Shown piece by piece: positions 1 to 9,688 of a stretch of DNA of 64,000 nucleotides. A program made the position numbers and the translations under genes. Numbering within the stretch: the first letter of the stretch is position 1; every line of letters starts with the position of its first letter. This DNA comes from Colocasia esculenta. Its lineage: Eukaryota; Streptophyta; Magnoliopsida; Alismatales; Araceae. Under the pieces are notes generated by a model. It was not told where the DNA came from. It worked only from the letters and a program-made list of their open reading frames with translations, and ran no database searches. Where the stretch lies: assembly GCA_014218235.1 (NCBI GenBank), contig CM024766.1, positions 21,487,346 to 21,551,345 of the forward strand, given 5' to 3'.

Positions 1-1158
1 TCGGAGTAGAGGTGGTCAAGCCGGTCATCCAGAGTGTTGAGGCGAGCATCCACTTGATCAAATCTTGAAGTCATCTGAGCAAATCCTGAGATCATTTCTT
101 GATGGATTTGTGCCAAGTAATCATGAACGGATTGTTGTGGAGGCACAGGTACATCATCAAACTCTTGAGCTTGGTCAGGCATTTGCTCATCTTCAGGTTC
201 TTCATCACTGCCTTCATTTGCTTCATCGCCTTCATTGTCTTCTTCACCAGTTGACACGTCAGCTCCTTGTGGTTCCTGTCCCTTGAGAGTCCTGTGACGA
301 CGCCGTCTACAATCTTGTAGCCCATGCGGTTGGCGGCAGTGAGGTCAAAGGCACTTCGGGATTTTAGTGAGATGAGCTCACTTGGAGGGATAGGAATGCC
401 AAGGAAAATAAGAAGAGAAGTGATGGGGCAAGCATATGGCATTGATCTTTTGGTGTTAGAGAAACACCGACGGATGAGGCTTATCATGAGTTCAGGAAGA
501 TTGATTTCTTGACACTTGAGGAAAAGATGAACAAGGATTTGTGGACCTCGGTGACTAACTCTCGACTTCCATCCTTCGGGACGATCAAGGTAGTGAAGAT
601 GTGATGGATCATCCGGATCAAGGGAGGAAAGGAGTTGGCGTTGAGACGAGCAATCTCCTTGGTAGTGTCATAAGGTTCCAACGTGAGAAGCTCATAGTAC
701 TCAGAAGCAGAGGGATTGTAGTTGAAGATTTCAACTCCTGAGTTTGGAATTTCAAGGGCTGTGGAGAGAAGATTTGCGGTGAGGCGAAAACGAGTGCCTT
801 TCACCGAAGAGTAGATATCTCCCTGATCGGAAAGCCCTAAGTTATTGTAGAACTCGGATACGGCAGTTGGAGAGTATTGCAAGTGGGAGTATAAGAAGGA
901 TGTCCACCCTTGAGTGTCAAAATAAGGTAGGAGTGAGGGGAACATCGGTGCTAAGGACTCGAAGTCCACATACCGGGATTGGACAATCTTCTTGAAGGTG
1001 CCGTTGGGTCGGATAAGACGGAGACCTTGAGGAACGATGAGTTCCGGTAACCGATCCTCACGATGCTTGCTGCGGCGTTCAGAAGGAGCCCTGGAGCTTT
1101 CTCCGGCGTCCGTCGGAGCGCGACGACGGCGAGCGAGAAGCTTCGATTTGGGTGCCAT
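1..1158 (-). pseudogene. S1 third ORF (aORF, 'putative plant transposon protein' family), frameshifted and cut by the window edge
   Basis: The best start is the ATG at 1158-1156 (MAPKSKLLARRRR), a very basic N-terminus; upstream in-frame codons (to 1359) look like leader. A globular domain follows (aliphatic and aromatic, containing LPELIVPQGLRLIRPNG and later YACPITSLLIFLGIPIP), then an acidic stretch (NEGDEANEGSDEEPEDEQ) and a coiled-coil-like tail (RFDQVDARLNTLDDRLDHL) running off the window. Reading frame is lost near 485-530 and again near 250. The same domain is seen in S3 at 24908-25348. Proteins of this kind follow pol in many plant Sireviruses; their function is not established, and the older label 'env-like' is not supported by any membrane segment I can see. 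Confidence 0.75.
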
Positions 1159-1337
1159 CGCAGGAGGAAGGATGAGAATGGTGTGAAGGCAGAGTGGAGG
1201 GATCCCAGACGAGGAGCAGGATCGTCGGAGACGGAGCCCTGAAGGGGGAAAGAGAGGGGGTTTGGAGAGGAGGAGGAGGGAACAAGAGAGGAGGGGTGAA
1301 AAAGGGTCGTGGGTGGCCTTAGAATGGACTTGGAGGG

Positions 1338-1445
1338 TTTTAAAAGGAAGGCCCCACAAAAAGGAGGTGAACCGGCGCGAGGGTTTTCTGAAAAAACGGA
1401 TCTGGGCCGTCGTCTGTCGACAGATGCCAGTCTATCTGTCGACAG
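1338..1445 (-). promoter_or_regulatory. Candidate internal promoter for the S1 aORF
   Basis: A TATA-like box (TTTTAAAA, 1338-1345) lies about 180 bp upstream of the aORF ATG. Upstream of it, at 1414-1423 and 1436-1445, is a pair of CTGTCGACAG palindromes spaced 22 bp. In the S1 LTR the TATA box (9067-9075) is likewise preceded by palindrome pairs. The DNA next to the first palindrome resembles the LTR (CGGATCTGGGCCGTCG here, CGGATTTGG..CCGTCGG in the LTR). Promoter activity is an inference. Confidence 0.45.
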
Positions 1446-1884
1446 ATAGCTCCTTTTTGGTGAAAACTTGATTTTTGTCAAAATTTTTCAAAGGGACAAG
1501 TGTTCATTTGTTGTTTTAAGGCAAAATGGGTGTATGTGCAAGACAAAAATCCATATCCATTAAGATGAAGACATGACACAAATCTAAAAGATTTTGAATT
1601 AAAAATGATAAGATCTTTAATTAGATCATGAGGAACACATTTCACAAAAGCCAGTGAAAATTAAATAACTCTTTTGATTAAGGCCGTTGAAGACAAACAT
1701 GCATTTAAATAGAGATGATAGTCAGATGACAATTGAATTAAATGCCCACAAGAATGTCTTACCGAAGAAACACATTGGACTTGACAAAAAATTTCGGAGG
1801 CTTCACTCTATTTCTGGTATGATCTTGGAAGATTTAAGCAACGAAGATGGAAAAGAGTGGCAATGAGGAGCACTTTCACTTTTT

Positions 1885-2032
1885 CATGTGAAGGTAGACA
1901 TTTGTGATGCCAATACCCCCAGTTACTCAATGTGAGTGTCCATCAAGCCATTGTATAGAGATAATGAAACAACCTTTTGACGCGAAGACTGACATTTGTG
2001 ATGCCCATGTCCCCGGTTACTTAGTGATTTTC
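1885..2032 (-). repeat. Tandem pair of a conserved non-coding module (S1)
   Basis: Two diverged copies, about 100 bp apart, share on the minus strand a CACTAAGTAACCGGGG-like start and GGCATCACAAATGTC. A module with the same start (CACTAAGTAACCAGG) and a following TTCGCGT is also paired in S2 at 18611-18775, again downstream of the three-stem RNA motif, so order and pairing are conserved between the two elements. Short inverted repeats are present (GACAT/ATGTC here, GAGATC/GATCTC in S2). Function unknown. Confidence 0.5.
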
Positions 2033-2478
2033 ATCATTGCTCTACCTCCATCCCACAAATGAAAAACAAATTTGTTGATTGAACTGAAGAAATAGGTAGC
2101 TTTTCTCCTTTTTTTTTTTATTTTTGCTTTTTGTCAAGTACATGAGATTTCTTTAGGCAAGTTGTAATGTGGAACATTAAATTCAAGAGTTTTCTGATTT
2201 TTCAAATCATTTTAGATTCATGTTTAACGACAAGGGAGTTATTCAAAGGAGATGTTTAAAAATCATTTGGTTTGCTCATTATGTTCAAAATGATCTAAAA
2301 AGACCTTAATCAGGTCATGCATCAAACAACATTTAGACTTGGTTCATGACTTCGACATGAAGTGGATATGAAGGGTTATATTGCACACAAACAAACCAAG
2401 GTTTACCTTTAAATCAATTAAGGAACACTTTTCTTGAAAAGTATGAAGAAGGATTTGAAAAATGAAGAATGGGTGTAT

Positions 2479-2592
2479 CTGTCGACAGAAGAAGTCTGTC
2501 TGTCGACAGATGCACACAGACTGAGGAATTGAAGTTTCTGCCAGAACAAGACTGATTGAATCTGTCGACAGATGGAATGTGTCTGTCGACAG
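2479..2592. repeat. Two pairs of CTGTCGACAG palindromes in the pol-aORF spacer
   Basis: Palindromes at 2479, 2500, 2562 and 2583. Spacing within each pair is 21 bp and the pairs are 83 bp apart, the same unit geometry as the LTR array at 9161-9439, so this segment is probably LTR-derived or under the same constraint. Confidence 0.85.
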
Positions 2593-2919
2593 ATAGGAAC
2601 AGAGTGGATTTTTCTTGTTTCAGATTGATTGCACTTTTGAGTTCAAGGAAGTGAGAATTCAACAAGTAGATGTATGAGAGTTTCCTCAATAAGATACTCA
2701 TCTATCCTTAACTCACTCCCCCATAGTGTGTGCACGTGTTGACACAACATCTAAGCAAGGATTCACACAAGCATTTGATACAAGACAAACATGTTCATGA
2801 AAGGAAGGTCATACACAAGCACATGGTCACAGAAAAAACATTGTCTCATGGAGTTAACATGATAAAATGTAAGGAAACTAAAAATCCTATGTGAAGTACA
2901 GGACCTTTATATGTAATGG

Positions 2920-3023
2920 GACTATGGATACTTGGCGGAGAATGTTTTCTCACGCATGATGATAGTTTCCAAACAAGCCGAACTTGTTCTTCCACAGTTC
3001 ACCATTTGATATACCACATAGTC
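2920..3023 (-). ncRNA. ~104-nt conserved three-stem RNA-like motif (S1 copy)
   Basis: On the minus strand an outer stem pairs GACTATG+GGTA with TATC+CATAGTC, with one bulged T. A first hairpin is AACAAG-TTCGG-CTTGTT. A second is GCG-T-GAGAA closed by TTCTC-CGC around an AACA loop. Linkers such as TATCAAATGGTGAACTGTGG and GGAAACTATCATCATGCG are nearly the same as in the S2 copies. It lies about 80 nt downstream of the pol stop, on the sense strand of the element. Paired positions differ from S2 in a compensatory way. I do not recognise it as a named RNA family. Confidence 0.7.
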
Positions 3024-3098
3024 ATTCACACATAAAGAGCATGTATTCCAAAATGGATAGTCAGTTTCATTGCATTTTACACAAACCCAATTCTCTTC

Positions 3099-6000
3099 TT
3101 AAGATGTGAATCTATCTTCAGACAAGGGTTTGGTGAAAATATCAGCCAATTGTTTTTCTGTGGGAATGAAAATGAGTTCCAAGGTTTTATTGGCAACTTC
3201 ATCTCTCAAGAAATGATGACGGATTTCTATGTGTTTAGTCCGTGAGTGTTGGACAGGGTTTTTTGAAAGATTGATAGCACTTGTGTTGTCACATAGGATA
3301 GGTGTGCATCCAATTTGAACATTATAGTCAGCTAACTGACTTTTGATCCACAACACTTGAGCTGCACAACTTCCTGCAGCGACATATTCTGCCTCTGCAG
3401 TGGAGAGTGCAACCGAGTGTTGTTTCTTGGATGCCCACGAAACCATGCAACCGCCAAGGAATTGGCAATATCCACTAGTGCTTTTTCTATCGATTTTACA
3501 TCCAGCATAGTCAGCATCAGAATATGAAATCAAATCAAAGCTACTGCCTGCTGGGTACCAAAAACCCAAATTGCATGTTCCGGAGAGATATCGGAAAATT
3601 CTCTTGACTGCAATTAAATGGCTTTCCTTTGGACTAGATTGATATCTAGCACAAAGGCAAACACTAAATTGAATATCCGGTCTACTTGCAGTAAGATAAA
3701 GGAGTGAGCCAATCATACCTCGGAAGTGCTTTGCATCTACCGGTTTACCTTTCTCATCATTTTCCAATTTGATGCTTGTGCTCATTGGGGTGGAGGCCGG
3801 TTTAGCTTGCTCAAATTGAAATCGTTTGAGAAGCTCTTTGACATACTTTTCTTGATTTATGAAGAATCCGTCTTTATGTTGTTTCACCTGCAAACCAAGA
3901 AAGAATTGAAGCTCCCCCATTAGACTCATCTCAAATTCACTGTGCATGTGTTTAGAAAATTCTTCACACAGTGAAGGGTTAGTAGAACCAAATATGATAT
4001 CGTCCACATAAACTTGAACAACAATTATGTGATTGCGAACTTTCTTAGTGAAGAGTGTTTGGTCTACTTTACCTCTTGAGTAGCTCTTGCTTACCAGATA
4101 ATTGCTTAGTCTATCATACCAAGCTCGAGGTGCCTGTTTCAAACCATAAAGAGCTTTGTGCAATTTATACACATGGTTAGGCATTTCAGAATTTTCAAAA
4201 CCTGGTGGTTGAGAGACATAGACTTCTTCTTTGATATAGCCATTTAAGAAAGCAGTTTTAACATCCATTTGATAGAGTTTAAACTTATGGGAGCATGCAT
4301 ATGCCAATAAAATTCTGACTGCTTCTAACCTGGCTACAGGAGCAAAGGACTCTTCAAAGTCTACACCAAATTCTTGACTATATCCTTTTGCTACGAGTCT
4401 TGCTTTATTTCTTATCACTTTTCCTTCTTCATTAAGTTTATTCCTAAACACCCATCTAGTTCCTATGATAGAGATTTCAGGGGTTTTAGGAACTAAACTC
4501 CATACATTATTTCTTTGAAATTGACCAAGTTCCTCATGCATAGCATCAATCCATGAGTTGTCTTTTAAGGCTTCTTCAACATTTTTGGGTTCCACTTGAG
4601 AGACAAAGGCAAAAAGATCATGTTCAATTATTTTTCTTACTTGAGACCTCGTTTGAACAGAATCATTTAAACTACCTATCACATCATCAAGTGGGTGATC
4701 TTTGGAATACCTCACATTTGTGATTGTTGAAGGGCCGGGAGTATCTTGTCCTTGAGGAATTTGATCTTGTGAATGTTGTTCTTCAGGAGGATCACTTTCT
4801 GGTGGATTCTCTTCAAGTGTTTCATCTTGTTTTCTGAATGCTATTTCATCATCTTCATCGTAGTCCCGGTGAAGATATCCACCTTTGGTCTTGGAGTCTA
4901 CTTCAGATTTGTCTTTTGCTTTGACTTGTAGATCCTTAAGCGATGTTCCTTCATCCTCTTTTTCAATCCTGTTAACATTCAATCTGTTAGACTTGGCATA
5001 AGTCTCATCAAAAATGACATGTGGAGTTTCTTCCACAGTTCGTGTTTTATTGTTAAACACCCTATATGCCCTAGAGTGTTCTGAGTAGCCTAGAAAAACA
5101 CCTTGATCACTTTTGGCTTCAAATTTATCTAAATCAGATTTATCATTGTTGTGAATAAATACCTTTGAGCCAAAAACTCGGAAGTACCCAAGGTTGGGTT
5201 TCTTACCTTTCAATAACTGGTAGGGGGTTTTCTTTATCACAGGTCTTACCATGGCTCTGTTTAGAATGTAGCACGAAGTGTTCACTGCTTCTGCCCAAAA
5301 TCTTTTGGAGAGTTGGCCTTCAACCAGAAGAGTGCGAGCCATTTCCACCAATGTTCTGTTTTTCCTCTCCACTACTCCGTTTTGTTCTGGAGTCCTTGGG
5401 GAAGAGAACAGATGTTCAATCCCTTGGTGCCTGCAAAAATCAGAAAATGCATTGTTATCAAATTCTCCCCCGTGATCGGTGCGGATTGAGCATATTTTAT
5501 TCACATTGCCATGCTCAATCTTGTTAAAGAATTCTTGAAAGATTGTGAGTGTTTCACTTTTGTGTGCCAAGAATTTGACCCATGTGAACCTAGAGAAATC
5601 ATCTACAATGACAAAACCAAAACGTTTGCCATTGAGACTTAGAGTTCTAGTTGGTCCAAACAGGTCCATGTGCAACAGTTCAAATGGTTTAGATGTGCTT
5701 ACCGGTGCTTTAGATTTGAAAGACTTCCGGGTTTGTTTTCCTTGTGCACATGCATCACAAAAACTTTCGTTGTTGCTAAAAGAGATGTCAGGAAGTCCAC
5801 TTACCAATTTGAGCTTCATGATCTTGTGCAACACGTTGTAGCTCGCATGGCCAAGCCTACGATGCCACAAGGTCAATTCATCCTGTCTATTTGCAACAAG
5901 ACACAAGTTGTCATTTTCTGGATCATCTAAATCAACTAAGTAAATGTTATTCACTCTTTTTCCAGAAAATTTTACACTTCCTGTTTCTTTATCAACAATT

Positions 6001-6311
6001 TGACATGAATTTGATTCAAAAATGACGTTGTGACCTCTATCACATAATTGACTTATGCTAAGCAAATTGTGATTAAGGCCATCAACCAACAGTACATTTT
6101 CAATTGAATTGGAGGAACACTTACCAACATTACCTGTGCCAATGATTTGGCCTTTGTTGTTACCTCCAAAAATGACTTGTCCTCCGTCTTTCTCCACTAG
6201 GAAACAGAATTTACCTTTGTCGCCCGTCATGTGCCTCGAACAGCCGCTATCCAAGTACCATTTGTTTTGATGTTGGGCTGCTAGGCATTCCTGCAAATGT
6301 GGATCAGACAA
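3099..6311 (-). CDS. pol: S1 pol polyprotein: protease, integrase, reverse transcriptase, RNase H (1,070 codons, open)
   Basis: Reverse-transcribes the element RNA and integrates the cDNA. Domains in order: aspartic protease (WYLDSGCSRHMTG, near residue 21); integrase with an HHCC zinc site (HRRLGH..CDAC) and catalytic acidic residues in HMDLFGP, RTDHGGEF and PEQNGVVERKNRTL; copia RT with YVDD near residue 767; RNase H (SYSDADYAGCKIDRKSTSGY, ALSTAEAEYVAAG) ending at LADIFTKPL. The ORF is uninterrupted, unusual in this window; the ATG at 6311 is only the first Met of the open frame. The usual GPK..WVPK gag-end motif lies just upstream in another frame. The C-terminus may be shortened by a frame change near 3100. 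Confidence 0.93.
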   Translation of the reverse strand: MSDPHLQECLAAQHQNKWYLDSGCSRHMTGDKGKFCFLVEKDGGQVIFGGNNKGQIIGTGNVGKCSSNSIENVLLVDGLNHNLLSISQLCDRGHNVIFESNSCQIVDKETGSVKFSGKRVNNIYLVDLDDPENDNLCLVANRQDELTLWHRRLGHASYNVLHKIMKLKLVSGLPDISFSNNESFCDACAQGKQTRKSFKSKAPVSTSKPFELLHMDLFGPTRTLSLNGKRFGFVIVDDFSRFTWVKFLAHKSETLTIFQEFFNKIEHGNVNKICSIRTDHGGEFDNNAFSDFCRHQGIEHLFSSPRTPEQNGVVERKNRTLVEMARTLLVEGQLSKRFWAEAVNTSCYILNRAMVRPVIKKTPYQLLKGKKPNLGYFRVFGSKVFIHNNDKSDLDKFEAKSDQGVFLGYSEHSRAYRVFNNKTRTVEETPHVIFDETYAKSNRLNVNRIEKEDEGTSLKDLQVKAKDKSEVDSKTKGGYLHRDYDEDDEIAFRKQDETLEENPPESDPPEEQHSQDQIPQGQDTPGPSTITNVRYSKDHPLDDVIGSLNDSVQTRSQVRKIIEHDLFAFVSQVEPKNVEEALKDNSWIDAMHEELGQFQRNNVWSLVPKTPEISIIGTRWVFRNKLNEEGKVIRNKARLVAKGYSQEFGVDFEESFAPVARLEAVRILLAYACSHKFKLYQMDVKTAFLNGYIKEEVYVSQPPGFENSEMPNHVYKLHKALYGLKQAPRAWYDRLSNYLVSKSYSRGKVDQTLFTKKVRNHIIVVQVYVDDIIFGSTNPSLCEEFSKHMHSEFEMSLMGELQFFLGLQVKQHKDGFFINQEKYVKELLKRFQFEQAKPASTPMSTSIKLENDEKGKPVDAKHFRGMIGSLLYLTASRPDIQFSVCLCARYQSSPKESHLIAVKRIFRYLSGTCNLGFWYPAGSSFDLISYSDADYAGCKIDRKSTSGYCQFLGGCMVSWASKKQHSVALSTAEAEYVAAGSCAAQVLWIKSQLADYNVQIGCTPILCDNTSAINLSKNPVQHSRTKHIEIRHHFLRDEVANKTLELIFIPTEKQLADIFTKPLSEDRFTS

Positions 6312-6353
6312 GAGGTTTTGGTACCCAAATTACTTTGGGTCCCAAAATTTCAT

Positions 6354-8256
6354 TCATGCAACAAAGTAGATGTTTAGGAATCCAAACTTGTTTGACTTTT
6401 GTTTCTTTGGATTATTCCAACATTGTTTTTCATCATGACCAATCTTTTTACACACATTGCATGAAGGAATTTTCTTTTCAATTTTCTGTTGCTTGATAGA
6501 CTGTTTATTCATTGAAACTGTTCTTGTCTGTCGACAGGCACCATTGTATCTGTCGACAGGTGGCTTTTTCTTTTGTTTGTTGGGAACATTTTGTTTGTGT
6601 GATATTGGCTTGGTCTGAGACTTTCTTGAATTATGCTTTGTGGGAGCATGCTTGCTTGTGCTTGGGCTAGAATCAATAAAGGAGGTGATCAATGATTCTC
6701 CTATTTTCTTTTGTTTGACTGGTTGATATCCTAACCCATGCTTGGTTACATGTATTTTGGTGCCCAAAACTGCATCTAGATTTTGCTTCCCTTTTACAAA
6801 TTTCATTAAGTCCTCAGATTTTTCTTTCAATTCCTTTTCAGTTTGTTCCAACTTTTTCTTGGTTTCCAATTGTTCTTCTTGAAGGAATTCAATAGAATGC
6901 TTAAACAGTCTTTTTCTTTTTGTGTTTCTTGCAATTTCATTTTCAAGCAATCCATTTCTTCATTATGAGTCTTTTCATCAACTTTCATCATTTCTAATTC
7001 TTTTGTCAGGAATGCAATTCGTTCATCATTGTTCTTATCATGCACAAGGGAGTTGCATTTCTTTTTTAATGCTCTATTTCAGATCTATATTCACGAAATT
7101 TTTCAAATAAAGTAGTGTATGCTTCCTCCCATTCACTTGCAGTGAAATCATCAAATGAGAAATTTACCTCGCTGGAGTCATCACTCCTGGCCATCAAGCA
7201 TTTCACTTCTTCATCATCGGATGTTTCTTGTGCATCTTCATCTTCATCTTCATCACTCCAGGTGGCCAACATTGCTTTGGCCTTTTTGGAGGTGAATTTG
7301 TCTTTCTTCAGCTTCTTCTTGAGTTCCGGGCATTCTCCTCTCATATGCCCCTGTTTCTTGCATTCATAACAAACAATGTCAGATTTTTTGTTTGACTCAT
7401 ATTTCTGTGAAAAATTTTCTTAGGAAAGGTTTGGAGTTACCTGTTCTCTCCTCTTGAACTTCAAAAATTTCTTGAATTGTCTAGTGAGCATTGCCATTTC
7501 ACCATCATCACTCTCACTAGATGTTTCTTGCTCATCACTATCTTGTTGAATAGATTTCTTGGAGCTTGTTGATGTTTTATTGGATGCTTTTAAAGCAATT
7601 GACTTTCTAGGATTTTCTTCTAATTCTTTTCTTTTGATGTTGATTTCATATGTCATTAGAGAGCCAATTAGTTCATCCAATTTCATTTTGGAAAGGTCTT
7701 TGGAATCCTCAATGACAGTGGCCTTAGTATTCCAAGATGAAGTAAGAGATCGAAGGATCTTTCTCACTAAGTCACTTTCAGAGTATTCCTTCTTAAGACC
7801 TTTTAGCCCGTTAACTATTAGCATGAATCTTGCAAACATGTCTGATATGGTTTCATCAGTTTTCATCTTGAACATTTCATATTCAGACACTAACATGCTA
7901 ACTTTAGTTTCCCTTACCTCGGACGTACCTTCGTAGATAAGTTCAAGCTTGTCCCACATCTCTTTTGCTGTTGAGCATGTGGAGACTCTTGAGAACTCCT
8001 TTGGATGCACCGCACATTGCATCATGTTTAGTGCACTCCAGTTGAGAGTTCCCTTGGCTATTTGGTCTTTCGTCCAGGTGTCTTCGTCCTCGGGCAATAC
8101 ATATGGTCCTTTGCTGACTATCTTCCACAGCTCGTAGTTTTGAGCTCTCAAAAATACCTGCATACGATTTTTCCAATAGGAATAGTCAGTGCCATCAAAA
8201 TAGGGTGGCCTGGTTACTGAATGTCCCTCGGCCATATACCCTTTGCTAGAATCCAT
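6354..8256 (-). pseudogene. gag: S1 gag (capsid, two zinc knuckles, coiled coil), frameshifted
   Basis: Forms the virus-like particle and binds RNA. It starts at MDSSKGYMAEGHSVTRPPYF (8256), typical of copia gag, with a capsid core (FDGTDYSYWKNRM, CSTAKEMWDKLELIYEGT, RKILRSLTSSWNTKATVIED). The first frame ends at 7420. The first zinc knuckle CYECKKQGHMRGEC (about 7330-7371) is in a second frame, followed by an acidic stretch and a heptad-rich coiled coil in a third, then a second knuckle CNVCKKIGHDEKQC (about 6421-6462). At least two frameshifts separate these blocks; homopolymer sequencing error is possible. A palindrome pair sits inside this coding region (6528-6559). Confidence 0.85.
6528..6559. 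repeat. CTGTCGACAG palindrome pair inside gag coding sequence
   Basis: Palindromes at 6528-6537 and 6550-6559, 22 bp apart, between the coiled coil and the second zinc knuckle. They are translated as PPVDRYNGACRQT. The element's LTR motif pair is thus present within the coding region. Confidence 0.9.
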
Positions 8257-8317
8257 AAGATCGAAAATCTCCTGATCGCTAGATCAAATTACGAAAAGCT
8301 GTAAATCGGAGAAACCC

Positions 8318-8329
8318 GCTCTGATACCA
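8318..8329 (-). promoter_or_regulatory. S1 primer-binding site (initiator tRNA-Met)
   Basis: The minus strand reads TGGTATCAGAGC, complementary to the 3' end of plant initiator tRNA-Met, two bases after the LTR end (..CTTCA). Confidence 0.92.
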
Positions 8330-9066
8330 ATTGAAGAGTTATGCGGAAGTACACAATACGGTAATCTAGAAGGGGGGGGGTTGAATAGATTACGGCAATT
8401 TTAAACTATTGATGGCTTCTTTTCGATGCTACAGCGATCTTAATGAAATTTGATTCAAATTCAATTAAGTGTGAGACCGCTTGAGTTGATTTAAGAGAAA
8501 CAGGGAATCAAACGTGCGTATGAACACCGTGCCTACCAATCATCTATCGCAAAACGCGAACAAACCACAGAACACGATGATTTAAGGTGGTTCGGAGTAC
8601 ACAACTCGTGTATCCTACATCCACCGTCCACACACACACGCAGAAACGACTGCTTATGAGCGAGTTCAACACTACAACTCAACCACACACACGTTGTCTG
8701 ATGAACCACGATCAGAACAACCACAAATACGTGAATCAAGCACAAGGGATGCTCGAAACACAACCACACACACACACGATGGAATGGAAATTATGAAATG
8801 GAGAAGAATTGGGAATTAGGGAACAAATCCAGTTGGAATTCTTCTCGTGGATCGTCCAAACACTCTTCAAACTTCGATTGGATGTAGATTGATCGATGTA
8901 GAAGGTTGAATTGATGACGATCCGGCTTCAGCTCCGCATAGATGGTGATTCCACGTCGATCTGGGCGAAAGTTGAAGCAGAGCAGCAATTTGGGGCTTTT
9001 CCTCTTGGTCCCTTGGAGGCTCTTGGATGGGAGGCTGCTCTCTGCGAAATTGGCTCCAAAAGGATG

Positions 9067-9075
9067 CTTATATAG
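9067..9075 (-). promoter_or_regulatory. S1 LTR TATA box
   Basis: The minus strand reads CTATATAAG about 85 bp downstream of the nearest palindrome pair; probable start of the genomic RNA just downstream. Confidence 0.65.
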
Positions 9076-9160
9076 TGTTAGGTAAAGGTGGGGGTCGTGG
9101 AGGAAGGAAACACCCAAGTGGGGCCGGATTTGGAAACCCAAAATCTGAAGTTTCCGTCGG

Positions 9161-9439
9161 CTGTCGACAGGTGCACTTGCATCTGTCGACAGGCAGACTC
9201 AGGCTGAGAACTGGGTTTCAGGAAAATGAGTTTCTGAGTGTATCTGTCGACAGGCAGTTTGCATCTGTCGACAGATGCACTCAGGAATTGAAAACCTGAG
9301 CTCTGTCCTGGGTTGTCTGTGTGTATCTGTCGACAGGTACATTGCATCTGTCGACAGATGCACTCAGAGATGCAAACCTGAGTTCTGTCTTGGAATGACT
9401 GTGTGTATCTGTCGACAGGTACATTGCATCTGTCGACAG
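9161..9439. repeat. Array of eight CTGTCGACAG palindromes, paired at 21-22 bp, unit 82-83 bp
   Basis: Starts at 9161/9183, 9244/9265, 9327/9348 and 9409/9430. All eight 10-bp palindromes are perfect. Spacing inside pairs is 22, 21, 21, 21; between pairs 83, 83, 82. The location is U3, directly upstream of the TATA box. Confidence 0.95.
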
Positions 9440-9688
9440 ATGCACCTCTTTGACAGATTTTTGTGCCTTTTGCTCATCTTTTCAATGCCTCTTCAAAGTT
9501 CCATCTTTCATGCTTGTACACCTACATGCAAATACATTGTTAGTGATGTACATTGTATGATTTAGCAATGTTTAACTCAATCACTTTCATGGTGTTTTTC
9601 ATGTTAGTTAGCACATCAATTTTGCATTAAATCAATGTTCAAGGGTGTTAATGTGATCATCAAAAACATGATATATGAAAACCCAACA

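Larger units (their letters stand above)
1446..2919 (-). other. Non-coding spacer between S1 pol and aORF
   Basis: No convincing coding frame. It holds two palindrome pairs (2479-2592) and a conserved pair of short modules (1885-2032), described separately. The rest is A/T-rich with a T/A run at 2107-2124. The interval 2593-2919 shows nothing recognisable. Confidence 0.6.
1..9688 (-). mobile_element. S1: Sirevirus-type Ty1/copia retrotransposon, minus strand, 3' end beyond the window
   Basis: Read on the minus strand the order is LTR (9688-8332), primer site (8329-8318), gag, protease-integrase-RT-RNase H, non-coding spacer, and an extra ORF cut by the window edge. Copia domain order, gag with two zinc knuckles around a coiled coil, and an ORF after pol are the known layout of the Sirevirus group. 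The right boundary is sharp: the LTR ends ..CCCAACA at 9688 and the next bases (9689 on) match the 3' LTR of S2 from 22236, so S1 inserted inside the 5' LTR of S2. The expected 5-bp target duplication is TGTGA; its partner is off-window. pol is open, gag and aORF are frameshifted. Confidence 0.93.
8332..9688 (-). repeat. S1 5' LTR (1,357 bp)
   Basis: On the minus strand it begins TGTTGGGTTTTC (9688) and ends ACTCTTCA (8332), with TG..CA termini. Upstream to downstream it holds an A/T-rich start, an array of eight CTGTCGACAG palindromes (9161-9439), a TATA box (9067-9075), and a C-run block (ATTCAACCCCCC..TTCTAG) near its 3' end. The second LTR is off-window, so divergence cannot be estimated. 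Confidence 0.9.

Noticed and set aside
951..1481. ORFs rich in STDR/VDR repeats (also 2414-2701, 9078-9347, 9027-9299)
   Set aside because: These are translations of the CTGTCGACAG palindromes, not proteins.
2920..3023. The three-stem motif as a hammerhead ribozyme (as in plant retrozymes)
   Set aside because: Neither strand has the required CUGANGA and GAAA core in the right arrangement.
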